Positions 1-10,066 of a stretch of DNA of 64,000 bases are shown here, piece after piece (position 1 is the stretch's first letter; each line of letters begins with the position of its first letter). The DNA is from Echiichthys vipera. Taxonomy: Eukaryota; Chordata; Actinopteri; Perciformes; Trachinidae. The DNA lies in contig OY829646.1 in the NCBI GenBank assembly GCA_963691815.1, positions 1,426,001 to 1,490,000 on the forward strand, given 5' to 3'. Both the position numbers and the translations under genes were made by a program. The notes beneath the pieces are model-generated. The model searched no databases and had not been told where the DNA came from. It worked only from the letters and a program-made list of their open reading frames with translations.

Positions 1-336
1 AAAAACATACAGAAACAAGTTCACTTATTTCCTTTGTATGGCAAAGAAAAAATACTATTCTGATAAATTCAAAGAATCTACTCACAATATTAAAAAAATA
101 CATGGAATATTATTAGTGAACTATTAAACAAGAAAAAGGCAGCTGCAAAACCACCCTTACATCCCAATTTACTGATGGCAAGTCCACATTCTCCAATCTC
201 TCTGACATAGAAAATTAATTTAATAATTTCTTTGTAAACGTTGGTAGCACCTTTGCAAAGAAAATAATAATAATAATAATAATAACTGCCCAACAGATAA
301 TATTACTGGTGTCTTCCTGTTCTGCAAAACTTCGAA
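1..336 (+). pseudogene. Jockey-like LINE ORF2 fragment, endonuclease-RT linker
   Basis: The plus strand reads in broken frames as the linker between endonuclease and reverse transcriptase of a non-LTR retrotransposon. It carries a Lys/Asn-rich stretch followed by a phrase of the type 'NNFFVNVGSTFAKKI', which is typical of LINE linkers. An AAT microsatellite (about 268-286) interrupts it. The reading resumes at 1198 after a younger L2 insertion, so 1-336 and 1198-2620 are one element. The left end runs off the window. The clade (jockey, Nimb or similar) cannot be settled by eye. Confidence 0.55.
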
Positions 337-351
337 CCACCCACTGTTAAT

Positions 352-1182
352 TCAATTCAATTCAATTCAATTTTATTTATAGTGTCGAATCATAATTTTT
401 TTTTATCTCAGGACACTTTACAGAGTAAGAGGCAGGAACGTCGGACAGACCCAGCTCTGTGGAGGACGGCCATCTGTCTTGACCGGTTGGGGAGGAAGAA
501 AAGGAGAGAGAAAAGAGAGAAAAGACACACAGATGGACAGGGAGAGACAGACAGACACACTTCCAGAGATGCAAGCAAGCAAAGCCTAACAGTAACTATA
601 ATAATATCCATAGTAATGTGAATATGACGTATTTGTTAAGACAGTTAATACAACAGAATTGTAGAAACAAGCACAGCTAAGGTGATAGAATATGACAATG
701 ATAATAATTATGGTGGCAAACATGATCAATGATGAGTAGTGGCAATAGAAGCTACGATACAGCGAGACATACCACTGGTGGTGTTTTTATGGCTGCAGAT
801 TTTATAGTTCATTAAACAAGTGATAGTATATATGAGTAACAGTTATAATAGCAGCAGGAAGCGTCATGTAGAACCACGGCAGCGGGCACCACCACGTTCA
901 GCAGAGACCTGCCAGACGACAAAGCACAAACAACTCCGGGGAAGAAGCTGAATTAGTAACATGGATTGATGAGACATGAATGCTACAGACAGAGAGCTCA
1001 GAGTATCAGGAAAAGTATTATCCCCCGGTAGACTAGGCCTATAGCAGCATAATTAAGCAGAAGAAAATCTTATCGTAAGTCCTGGCTGTAAGCTTTATCA
1101 AAAAGGAAAGTTTTAAGTTTACTCTTAAATATGGGGACAGTGTCTGCCTCCCAAATAACATTTGGGAGTTTGTTCCACAGGA
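352..1182 (-). mobile_element. 5'-truncated L2-clade LINE 3' end, nested in LINE
   Basis: This is the reverse complement of the last part of an L2-type LINE. It closely resembles the 3' region of the copy at 45672-47866, including the untranslated region with the 'accacggcagc' stretch. The element's 3' terminus is at the left, ending in TTGAA-type pentamer repeats (352-370). It is flanked by a 15-bp target-site duplication (337-351 and 1183-1197) with one mismatch, CCACCCAC(T/A)GTTAAT. Only the extreme C-terminal coding region and the 3' UTR remain. Confidence 0.8.
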
Positions 1183-1197
1183 CCACCCACAGTTAAT

Positions 1198-2620
1198 GAA
1201 GTGATCAAGTGATCATCATTGTAAATCTTAATAATTTAGCAGGGGGTCACAATGAAATTAAGGCTAAGCTCCTAAAGAAAGTTGCTCCCTGTATCAGCAA
1301 ACCTTTAACACATGTCTTTGCTGTGTCACTAAAGACTGGGATAGTCCCTAGTGATCTGAAAGTGGCAAAGGTCTTACCTCTTTTTAAAGAAGGCGAACCC
1401 AGTGTTTTTAACAATTATAGACCGATTTCTATCTTACCATGCTTTTCCAAGGTCCTGGAAAAGTTAGTCTACACAAGAATTATTACACACCTTAATGATA
1501 ATGACATATTGTACAAACACCAATATGGTTTAAGCAAAAAGCACTCAACATATATGGCTCTTTTGCAACTTATTGATAAAATTTCTACTGCTTTCTAATG
1601 TTTGCTTTTGGTATTTTCTTGGATCTCTCAAAAGCGTTTGACACAGTTGACCATGGTATTCTTCTGTTAAAACTCCACCGATATGGTCTTCAAGATGTTG
1701 TGATCAGATGGTTTAGTGATTACTTTTGTAACCACGAACAATAGGTTCGTGTTAATGGTCATGAATCTACGAAAGCAAAACTATATTACGGTGTGCCTCA
1801 AGGGTCAATTCTTGGGCCCCTTCGGTTTTTGATTTTTATTAATGATTTTGCTGTAATTTCTGAGTCTTCTCTTCCCATTTTATTTGCTGATGACTTTATT
1901 CGCGGATAACTTTGCCATGTCTCACCCTGACTTTGGATGTCTAATCAGAAATGCCAATATCACGCCTCAAGATGGTTTCAAATGAACAAGCTTTCTTTGA
2001 ATGTAAACAAATCAAATTATATAATTTTTAGAAACAAAAACAAAACTTTTCCAAAGCAGGATTCAAAGCTGCAAATTAATAACATTGAAATCAAACAAGT
2101 CTTGTGTGTAAAATTTCTTGGTATATTGGTTGATGAAAGATTGTCCTGGAGAAACCATATTTAACATGTATGCAAAAAATGATGATGTCCTATGGCATTA
2201 TCAGAAGAGTCTCTTCCTTAGTTAATCAGTCCTGCCTTATGACATTATATCACAGTTTAAGTTATCCATATTTGACCTACTGCAACATTGTTTGGGGTGC
2301 TTCATATTCCTTACCTTAATCAGCTATTTTTAATTCAAAAAAGATTCTTGAGAATAATTACAAATTCCACTAATCAAGCAGGATCTGCACCCTTATTTGG
2401 CTAATTTAAACTTTTATCAATTTTCTCTATTAACATGTTTCAAACATGTCTGTTTATGTCTAAATTCATTCATTACAAACAAGAGGTTCCAGGCACTTTT
2501 CATTTTTTTTTTTTTGTTATCATATGATATTCACTTTATTTTTTTTACTGTGTTTTTTCTTTGTTTCTTTCCCTTTTTCTTTTCTTTTCTATTAGTTAAT
2601 CTGTTTTAGTGATTTTTGTA
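1198..2620 (+). pseudogene. Jockey-like LINE reverse transcriptase, degenerate
   Basis: This continues the fragment at 1-336. The longest open piece (1209-1598) covers RT fingers, with NNYRPISILPCFSKVLEK-type residues. Later pieces in other frames contain the palm motifs: FLDLSKAFDTVDH near 1618-1660, GVPQGSILGPL near 1791-1830, and a disturbed FADD box near 1885-1905, where extra bases break the catalytic region. The thumb and C-terminal part lies at 1937-2420 (KFLGILVDERLSW). Multiple stops and frameshifts make it inactive. The AT-rich tail up to about 2620 is probably its 3' end. Confidence 0.75.
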
Positions 2621-3444
2621 TTGAGGGGGAGGATTTTATATAAGCCCTGGGCTTCTTTTCCTCTCCTGCACAAATATTTGCCTTGTATTATAAAATATGA
2701 TTCTTGTTTTTATCATTGTGCACATATATATATATATAAAATTATTAAAAAAAATAAAGAAATATGGCAAGCACGTTATCTCAGAGCTAGCCTTGCAGTA
2801 GGAAGCCTTATGCTAGCCTCCATATCCTAGGGATATGCAGCGGGTAGCATATCCCTCGGTAGTACTAGCAACATCTTTTCTACATCAACCACACTCTCCT
2901 GTCTAAAAATCTTTAAATGCATTTCTTTTATTGTGATCAAAAGTCAAATTTGCCTACATTTGTGTCTGCCAAAGACAAAAAACAGAGTGTAACACATACA
3001 CTGATTTAATCTTTGTTATGTTTAACATAAAGATCTAGTGTTGATATTGTGGCAATAGTAACCCCCAGGCCCCCCATAGATGAGGCATTCCAATGAGAAA
3101 CTGCCTAGCCTCCCCAGTCGTCATTTTTAGTTTTTTCTCTGTTTTTTATTCTTGTCTCCCTTGCTAGAAGAAACTGTATCCGCACTAAGTATTGTAAAAT
3201 GATGAGTTGCTTGCACTTGAATAATTCCTTACTAGTCTATTTTATACATATATTCTATGACGTGACAAGGAAATATTGTACTATTTACTCATTGGAGCAT
3301 TAATGTGACATCTAGTTCCTTTATGTCCATTACTTTCTACGTAAGTCCCCTTTCTTTGTCGACAGTAACTAACTACCAGCAAAACAATCTAGACATGTTA
3401 AACACATCACTTAATGCTTGACTTTCCCTCAAAAACGACTGAAA
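2621..3444. other. No gene recognised
   Basis: AT-rich sequence with a short TA repeat (2726-2738) and no convincing open frame. A short imperfect palindrome occurs near 2826-2855 (atatcc...ggatatg...catatcc). I see nothing else. Confidence 0.4.
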
Positions 3445-3483
3445 GGAAGTTAGTAAGTAAGGAAGTAAAAGTAAGGAATGGCT

Positions 3484-3510
3484 GAAAGAGAGAGAGAGAG
3501 AGAGAGAGAC
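3484..3510. repeat. GA microsatellite
   Basis: About 13 GA units at the 5' edge of the Rex1-like LINE. It also encodes an Arg-Glu run in the plus frame starting at 3478, which I regard as incidental. Confidence 0.9.
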
Positions 3511-3524
3511 CGAGCTGCCTCGAT

Positions 3525-4922
3525 TTGTTGGTGCGCTTTGTTTTGTCTTGTTTTGTTTGTAAACAGTGTTTTTTGTCTGGATTCACGGCTGTCTTTCACC
3601 AGAGAACAGCTCATGAACATTCGGGTAACAACTCCGCGGGATTTGTTTCCCGAATTTCTGGCTCCCACATCGGTTCTGGTGAACTTTTTAGTCCAAGGTG
3701 CCCTCGCCTTTACAACTTTACGCCGTCGCAGGGGGAAACGAGGCCAAGTACAGGTTTAGCTGGTGCGCTCATGCGCCATCGCCAGAGGGGAAGACGCACG
3801 CCGCTACCTGGAATATTTCTCTCTAACGTGCGCTCACTGGGCAATAAAATGGACGAACTTCAGCTCCTGTTGAGGAGAGACAAGGACTTTAATTCATCCT
3901 CTGTTTTGTGCTTCACCGAGTCATGGCTATGTGAGAACATCCCGGACTCTGCGCTACAGCTGGATGGATTCCAGCTTCACCGAGCGGACCGTGACACGCG
4001 GCTCTCTGGCAAAAGAAAGGGTGGAGGTATTTGTTTCTACATCAACAGCGGCTGGTGCAACGACGTAACGGTGATACAACGGCACTGTTGTCCCCTCCTG
4101 GAAACTTTTATTATTAATTGCAAACCATTCTACTCCCCACGTGAGTTCACTTCCTTCATTCTGGTCGGTGTTTACATTCCACCGGAGGCCAACTTGCAGG
4201 ACGCACAGCGCGCGCGCGCCGACCAGATACTGGTAGTGGAGCAGACCAACCCGGACTCCTTAGTTATTGTCCTCGGGGATTTTAACAAAGGTAACCTCAG
4301 TCACGAATTGCCCATATACAGACAGTTCATAAAATGTGCAACCAGGGAGGGGAACACTCTGGATCACTGTTACGCAACAGTCAGTAACACCTATCACGCC
4401 GTCACCCGCGCTGCACTGGGACACTCTGACCACAACATGGTCCACCTGATTCCTGCCTACAGACAAAGACTAAAACTCTCTAAACCTGTGGTGAGGACAT
4501 CAATGAAGTGGACAAGTGAAGCTGCAGAGGACTTAAAGGCGTGTCTGGACTGTACTGACTGGGATGTTTTCAGGACTGCTTCCACCAGTCTGGATGAGTA
4601 CATAGAAGCTGTGACCTCATACATCAGCTTCTGTGAGGACTGCTGTGTACCAACACGCAACAGGGTGACTTATAACAATGACAAGCCCTGGTTCACACCC
4701 AGACTGCGACAGTTGAGGTCTGACAAGGAAAGGGCTCTCAAAAGTGGCAACAGAGCAGAGTACAAAGAGGCCAAGTACAGGTTTAGCAGGGCGGTGAGGG
4801 ACGCTAAACAGCTGTACTCCAAGAAACTACAACATCAGTTCTCCTCTAACGACTCTGCCTCTGTCTCGAGGGGGCTCAGGCAGATCACCAACTACAAGCC
4901 AAGAGCCCCCCCCTGCTGCTAA
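3525..4922 (+). pseudogene. LINE apurinic/apyrimidinic-type endonuclease domain
   Basis: The 465-codon frame encodes the endonuclease that nicks target DNA for target-primed reverse transcription. Recognisable landmarks are the N-terminal SNVRSLGNKMDEL segment, CFTESWL, the GDFN motif in the middle and the SDHN motif near residue 295; the last supplies catalytic Asp/His residues. A linker with Lys/Arg-rich helices follows. The true N-terminus is in another frame from 3478 (a FTREQL segment). A 17-bp insertion at 3741-3757 separates the two. The frame ends at a TAA created by one extra C in the run at 4906-4913. Confidence 0.85.
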
Positions 4923-6507
4923 CGATCACCGACTTGCCAACAACCTCAACGACTTCTACTGTCACTTTGAAGGTCACCTGGACAGTACTCACACCACCCT
5001 CCACCACACTACCCACCAGCTCCAGCCCATCAGCCCTTCTCCCCCCACCACCACAATAGAGACTGTAAACCTCCTACCACCACAGCTGCCCCTCCCCACC
5101 CCCCCTCCACCGACACCTCTGTCTGTCCTTGAGAGAGACGTTAACAGGCTCTTCAAGAGACAGAACCCCCGCAAAGCTGCTGGGCCAGATTCCGTGTCGC
5201 CATCCTGCCTGAAGCACTGTGCAGACCAGCTGTCTCCTCTGTTCACGGACATCTTCAACACCTCACTGGAGACATGCCGTGTGCCAGCTTGCTTCAAAGC
5301 CTCCACCATCATACCAGTCCCCAAAAAACCCGGACCCACTGGATTAAACGATTACAGACCTGTCGCCCTGACCTCTGTGGTCATGAAATCCTTTGAGCAC
5401 CTGGTTTTGTCCCACCTCAAATCCATCACAGACTCACTCCTGGACCCCCTGCAGTTTGCCTACAGAGCCAACAGGTCTGTAGACGATGCTGTTAACATGG
5501 CTACACACTTCATCCTCCAGCATCTGGACTCTGCAGGATCCTACGTCAGGATCCTGTTTGTGGACTTAGGCTCTGCATTCAACACAATCATACCGGCTCG
5601 TCTGCAGGACAAGCTTTCTCAACTCAACGTGCCAGACTCCACCTGCAGGTGGATCACTGACTTCCTGACTGACAGGAAGCAGCATGTGAGGCTGGGAAGC
5701 CTCACCTGGGACTCCAGGACGATCAGCACCAGCTCTCCGCAGGGCTGTGTTCTTTCTCCCCTGCTCTTCTTCCTGTACACTAACAACTGCACCTCCAGTC
5801 ACAAGTCCGTCAAGCTCCTTAAGTTTGCGGATGACACCACCCTCATTGGACTCAACTCTGGCGGGGATGAGTCTGCCTACAGATGGGAGACCGACCAACT
5901 GGTGACTTGGTGCAGGGAGAACAACCTGGAGCTAAATGCTTCAAAAACAGTGGAGATGACTATAGACTTCAGGAAGAGCACAGCCCCACCCTCCCACATG
6001 TGTGACTCTCCAGTAGACACTGTGGAGTCCTTCCGCTTCCTGGGAACCATCATCTCCCAGGACCTCAGGTGGGAGCCAAACATCAGCTCCCTCATCATGA
6101 AGGCTCAGCAGAGGATGTACTTCCTGAGGCAGCTGAAGAAGTTCAATCTACCGCGGACAATGCTGGTCCACTTCTACACCGCCATCATCAAGTCCATCCT
6201 CACCTCCTCCATCACCGTCTGGCACGCTGCTGCCTCTGCCAAGGACAGGTGCAGACTGCAGCGTATCATATGTTCTGCAGAAAAGGTGATTGGCTGCAAC
6301 CTCCCTTCTCTCCTAGAACTCTACTCTTCAAGGACCCTGAGGAGAGCAGGGAAGATAGCTGCTGATCCCTCCCATCCTGGACACCATCTGTTTGAACCTC
6401 TCCCCTCTGGCCGAAGGCTGCGGTCCATCAGGACCAAAACCTCCCGCCACAAGAACAGTTTCTTCCCCTCTGCCATCAGGCTTTGGAATTCTGTTAAAGA
6501 CACTTAA
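4914..6507 (+). pseudogene. LINE reverse transcriptase, near-open frame
   Basis: The open frame continues the endonuclease frame after the C-run shift. Its first Met is at 5194, but the homologous reading starts at about 4914. RT motifs occur in order: KAAGPDSV and NDYRPVALTSVVMKSFE (fingers), a LGSAFNT version of motif A (5567-5584), SPQGCVLSPLLF (motif B), KFADDTTLIGL (catalytic FADD, near 5821-5850), RFLGT, and a C-terminal LPSGRRLRSI-type block. The Asp expected in motif A ('VDFSSAFNT' in relatives) is kept as VDLGSAFNT. All catalytic Asp residues appear present. It belongs to the LINE at 3445-6814. Confidence 0.88.
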
Positions 6508-6814
6508 CTGTCATTCGTTATATTAACGACATCTGGAACTCATACGTTATATTAACGTACCCAAATCACAGGTGTTATATTAACACCCCCCTTCCCCCCT
6601 TTTTCACTGGACACTTTAACTTGCACATTACCACCTGCACTGGTCATACAAATACAGTCACCTATATTTCATCTATATAATTCAATGCCATATGTTTAGT
6701 TTTGCTTGTGTTCATGTTTATATTTATGTAGGCACTGTCAAATCAAGTCAAATTCCTTGCAATGAAAATTGTCTGGCAATAAACCTGATTCTGATTCTGA
6801 TTCTGATTCTGACA

Positions 6815-7580
6815 GACGGTGACACTCATAAAAACAGTGGAAAATTGTCTCTCTTAGTCCACAGAATGGGCATTTGTCCTCCACAGCATCATTTATCATG
6901 GCTACAAAGGAGTTGACCGCCATGATGCCGTGGAGCAGCCTCCATTGTAAGTCTCCGTGTCTCTTGCACAGTTGAAGCTTGTAGAGAGACCTCCACTGAG
7001 GCCTGGATCCCAGGTTCAGCCCTAAAAAAGTCCTCCAAGGAGTTTTCGTCCGTCCATTCAGTTTTCTCCTGTTCAGTGTCTTTACCAATATTTTATATAG
7101 AGTTTTCCCCGAGGCTCTTGACCAGTCAGTTTGTTTTTCCAGTGGTCAAGCACTTTTTGGATTACCCTGGTGGATCTCAGGCCCAGCTTATCAGTCATCC
7201 CAGTAGGGTCCTCCAGCTGGGGCCCGGCCAGCTCCACCACCTGACCCAGTGTGGAGACGCCTGCAGTCTGCAGCAGCCTGGTCAGGGAGCGTCCTGCCCA
7301 GCTTGGGTGGTCCAGCATCGACCCGTATGATGATGTGACATAAATCCACAGGGGAAATTCTGCCTTGAGGCAGGCAGTACCTCTGCCTCAGGGAGGGCGG
7401 CTATAGTGAGCAGCCTTATAGCCTGCAGCCAGGTCACGGTGAACTCTGACCTGTGTGCAAAAAGTAAACACAGAAGTGTGCTGTGCGACGCTGTAGAGCT
7501 TAGCGACAAGCTGTTATTTCTCCCCCTGAAAATGGAGGATTTGATTTCTAAACTAAGACATTTTGCAAAGCTGGACTTTC
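6815..7580 (-). pseudogene. Tx1-clade LINE (copy A) ORF2 C-terminus
   Basis: On the minus strand, frames from about 7500 to 6815 match the C-terminal part of Tx1-type LINE ORF2: a LGLRSTRVI segment, GDLQWRLLHGIMAVNSFV, and a zinc-finger-like CPFCGLRETIFHCFYEC (C-x2-C-x7-H-x4-C). The reading is cut at 6815 by the GATTCT tail of the Rex1-like LINE, so the last residues and the 3' end are lost. The copy at 9932-15392 carries the same domain at 10341-10571. No RT core of this copy is present; a minisatellite lies where it should be. Confidence 0.75.
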
Positions 7581-7583
7581 AGT

Positions 7584-7996
7584 CAGTAAAGGAAAGATAT
7601 ACTGCAATATACAGTCATTTACAGTAAAGGTAAGATATACTGCAAAATACAGTCATTTACAGTAAAGGTAAGATGTGCTGCAATATATAGTCATTTACAG
7701 TAAAGGTAAGATATACTGCAATATACAGTCATTTACAGTAAAGGTAAGATGTACTGCAATATACAGTCATTTACAGTAAAGGTAAGATATACTGCAATAT
7801 ACAGTCATTTACAGTAAAGGTAAGATGTACTGCAATATACAGTAATTTACAGTAAAGGTAAGATATACTGCAATATACAGTCATTTACAGTAAAGGTAAG
7901 ATATGCTGCAATATATAGTCATTTACAGTAAAGGTAAGATATACTGCAATATACAGTCATTTACAGTAAAGGTAAGATATACTGCAATATACAGTT
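7584..7996. repeat. 38-bp minisatellite, about 11 units
   Basis: A tandem array with a constant 38-bp period; units start near 7584, 7622, 7660 and so on. Units differ by a few substitutions (atatact/atgtgct/atgtact and tatacag/tatatag). Every unit holds AAAGGTAAGAT, which resembles a splice donor, and CATTTACAG, which resembles an acceptor. The array sits between the ORF1 and ORF2 remains of Tx1 copy A. Confidence 0.95.
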
Positions 7997-8059
7997 GCAC
8001 TGGTGTTTTAAAATGGTTTTCAGCATCCTATTCTCTCCTCCTATCCTATTGGCATCCTA

Positions 8060-8549
8060 CTGTATGTTTGTAAATCTGACTTGTGAATCAGTGCCTCCCC
8101 AACCCCAACCCTCACTGCACGTCACTGCTTTGAAGGAAAAGCTCAGGTTGAGATCACTTGTCGTGTCTTTGAGGATCATGTACACCTGTCTCCGGTGACA
8201 CACGACATGCTTCAGCTATGGTGACTTGCAGCCCAAAGACACCATTTTTATCGGGGAGACAAGCTGGCCATAGCGAGACAACTCTTTAGCCAGCACCTCA
8301 TTCTTAATGAACGGCGGAGCATTGGAGATTGTTATCTTCGTGGCAGGACTAACTTCGCTAACTTTAGCGGTACTGTCCAGTAAGATAACAATGGCTCCGT
8401 TCATGCGGGAGGCAGACTTAATGCTGCTATAGCCCACCACTTCTCCCACTGCTAGCCCTGCTTCCTCCACAGAGCATTGTACTGCCGGGAAGAGTTTGAC
8501 GGCATGTCAGCCGTTCAAACTCAGAGGCAGCCGCCGCTGCCACCGGCAT
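8060..8549 (-). pseudogene. Tx1-clade LINE (copy A) ORF1 fragment
   Basis: Minus-strand frames encode part of the ORF1 nucleic-acid-binding protein of Tx1-type LINEs. The open piece 8216-8470 reads ...SASRMNGAIVILLDS... and ...ISNAPPFIKNEVLAKELSRYG... through ...SLGCKSP. After a frameshift at about 8216 the expected KHVVCHRRQVYMIL segment continues to about 8130. The same order of motifs occurs in the ORF1 at 13969-15171. The zinc knuckle expected downstream is missing. At 8085-8130 the reading runs into unrelated sequence. Confidence 0.7.
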
Positions 8550-9851
8550 TTTGTTAAATACACCCACCACCAAACACCACAAAAAACACCTCTAACTAAA
8601 GACTAAGTGTGAACACATAAACACTCCGAACAAAAAGAAGAAATAAAGTTGGAAAAACTCACTCACACCGCTGAAAAGTTCATTGTAGGACCTCCAGAGG
8701 AAGTGCTGTTTAAGGAATTCTTTGTGTCTGGTTGGTCTGCTCAGTGTCCCAGTAAGGGAGCCGTAGATAAAGACATTTTTTATGCTGGTTTCGATAGGAG
8801 ATAAGGTGTTTTACAACCTCAACCCTCCTAGGGTAATAAAAAACCCAGAACTCCAGAATGAAGGACTCCTTTTAACCTAAATCAACGTCAAATCTGACCG
8901 CAATTCGAACCGGAGGAGCTGTCTCGGGGAGACAGATGGACTTTCAGTAAAAAAATCTACACAACAGAACTTTGTGTAGAAGTTTGGAAAACAGTTAAAG
9001 TTCGATGTTTCATCACAACTGGCTGTTCAAAGACTGTTCTTGCAAGTGTGTAACAGTATATGCATTATTTGTATCTTGTTGTGATTATGTTTATGTGGTT
9101 TCAGAAGTGCAAAGTCTCTGTCTAATTCCTGAAATATTTTGTGTTTTAATAATAGGCCCGTCACTATATCTAGGAGAATGTGATGATGTGTAGTATCTGT
9201 ATCTGTAAAAACTGTCTGCCTAAAGATTTTGGTTAAATTGGATATCAGAAAGCTTAATAATGGAAAACCAACCAAAGATGGTTTAATCTTAGAATTAGAA
9301 TTCCGGCATGAAAAGCAGTTGATTCGCTCAGAGCCAAAGGTATAGTCAAAACCCCCCATTTTCGTTCAACTGTGAGATAAAGGAACAGACAGAGGGGTCT
9401 CTCTCACTCTGCAACTTCTCTCTGCACCTCTTCACACCTCTGACCCCCCTCTGTTACTTCACCTCCTGCACTTATCTCTTCTCCCCTCTTCGTTCCCTTT
9501 GTTCTTTTGTCTAACTTTGTTAACCCAAAGTTAGCAAGAGACGTTGTTTTCTTACTTAAGTATTTTCGTTTATTAATCTATTTTTAGCAAGCATAAAAAT
9601 TTAAATAATCAATTACTTTAAATAACTAACAGGTATTAAACCTTCATCAAAGTTTAATAAACATCCTGTCTTATTTTGTTGTGGTGCCCTACTCCGAGGT
9701 AAAATCAGTCCGAAATTTTAAAGAGTCGAGTTAATTCGAAATTAATTCAGTGTCTAATATATTCTAGATAATAAAAGCAGGCTTAATCTCCTACATCAGC
9801 ACGCACCACGCTCTCAGCACTCACCACTCTCCCAGCACTCCGTCCTCCATT

Positions 9852-9856
<5 letters not shown>
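8550..9856. other. 5' region of Tx1 copy A plus unassigned sequence
   Basis: There is no gene I can support. The right end (about 9797-9845) resembles the 5' end of Tx1 copy B at 15330-15393: both carry a CTCTCCCAGCA...CACTCCG-type stretch directly before the GA repeat. I therefore take about 9845 as the 5' end of copy A. The middle (8700-9780) is AT-rich with a pyrimidine-rich stretch at 9390-9510. It could include an unrecognised insertion. Confidence 0.4.

Positions 9857-9931
<75 letters not shown>
9857..9931. repeat. GA/TC microsatellite between two Tx1 LINEs
   Basis: About 37 uninterrupted AG units. In the minus orientation this is a TC array lying exactly between the 3' end of Tx1 copy B and the inferred 5' end of copy A. 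Confidence 0.97.
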
Positions 9932-9934
<3 letters not shown>

Positions 9935-10066
9935 TTAAAAACAATGTTTATTTACATAATATTGCAGAGACAAAAAACTGTTTCTTTCTCATCTGTTTCA
10001 ACTGGTAAGCTAAAAACAATAAATTACTACAATTCCATCACACACACACACAAAGAAAAAATGGGG

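Larger units (their letters stand above)
3445..6814 (+). mobile_element. Near-complete Rex1-like (CR1-group) LINE
   Basis: A LINE of about 3.4 kb with an apurinic-type endonuclease followed by RT in one original ORF, a short 3' UTR, and a tail of four GATTCT-type hexamers (6786-6813). The 5' side begins at a GA repeat (3484-3510). Coding potential is disturbed by only two visible lesions: a 17-bp insertion at about 3741-3757 and an extra C in a C-run at 4906-4913. The right end abuts a Tx1 LINE fragment with no spacer, so this element truncated that one or landed on it. Similar 3' tails recur inside the ERV1 copies at 42995-43247 and 54141-54412. Confidence 0.85.

Noticed and set aside
5566..6098. 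Minus-strand frames of 73-110 codons
   Set aside because: Shadows of the Rex1-like RT, which has all conserved motifs on the plus strand.
7584..7996. CRISPR-like array
   Set aside because: The 38-bp units adjoin without unique spacers and the setting is a eukaryotic LINE; it is a minisatellite.
9027..9359. 110-codon minus frame as part of Tx1 ORF1
   Set aside because: A single GFDY-like phrase is not enough; the order and the zinc knuckle of ORF1 are not found.
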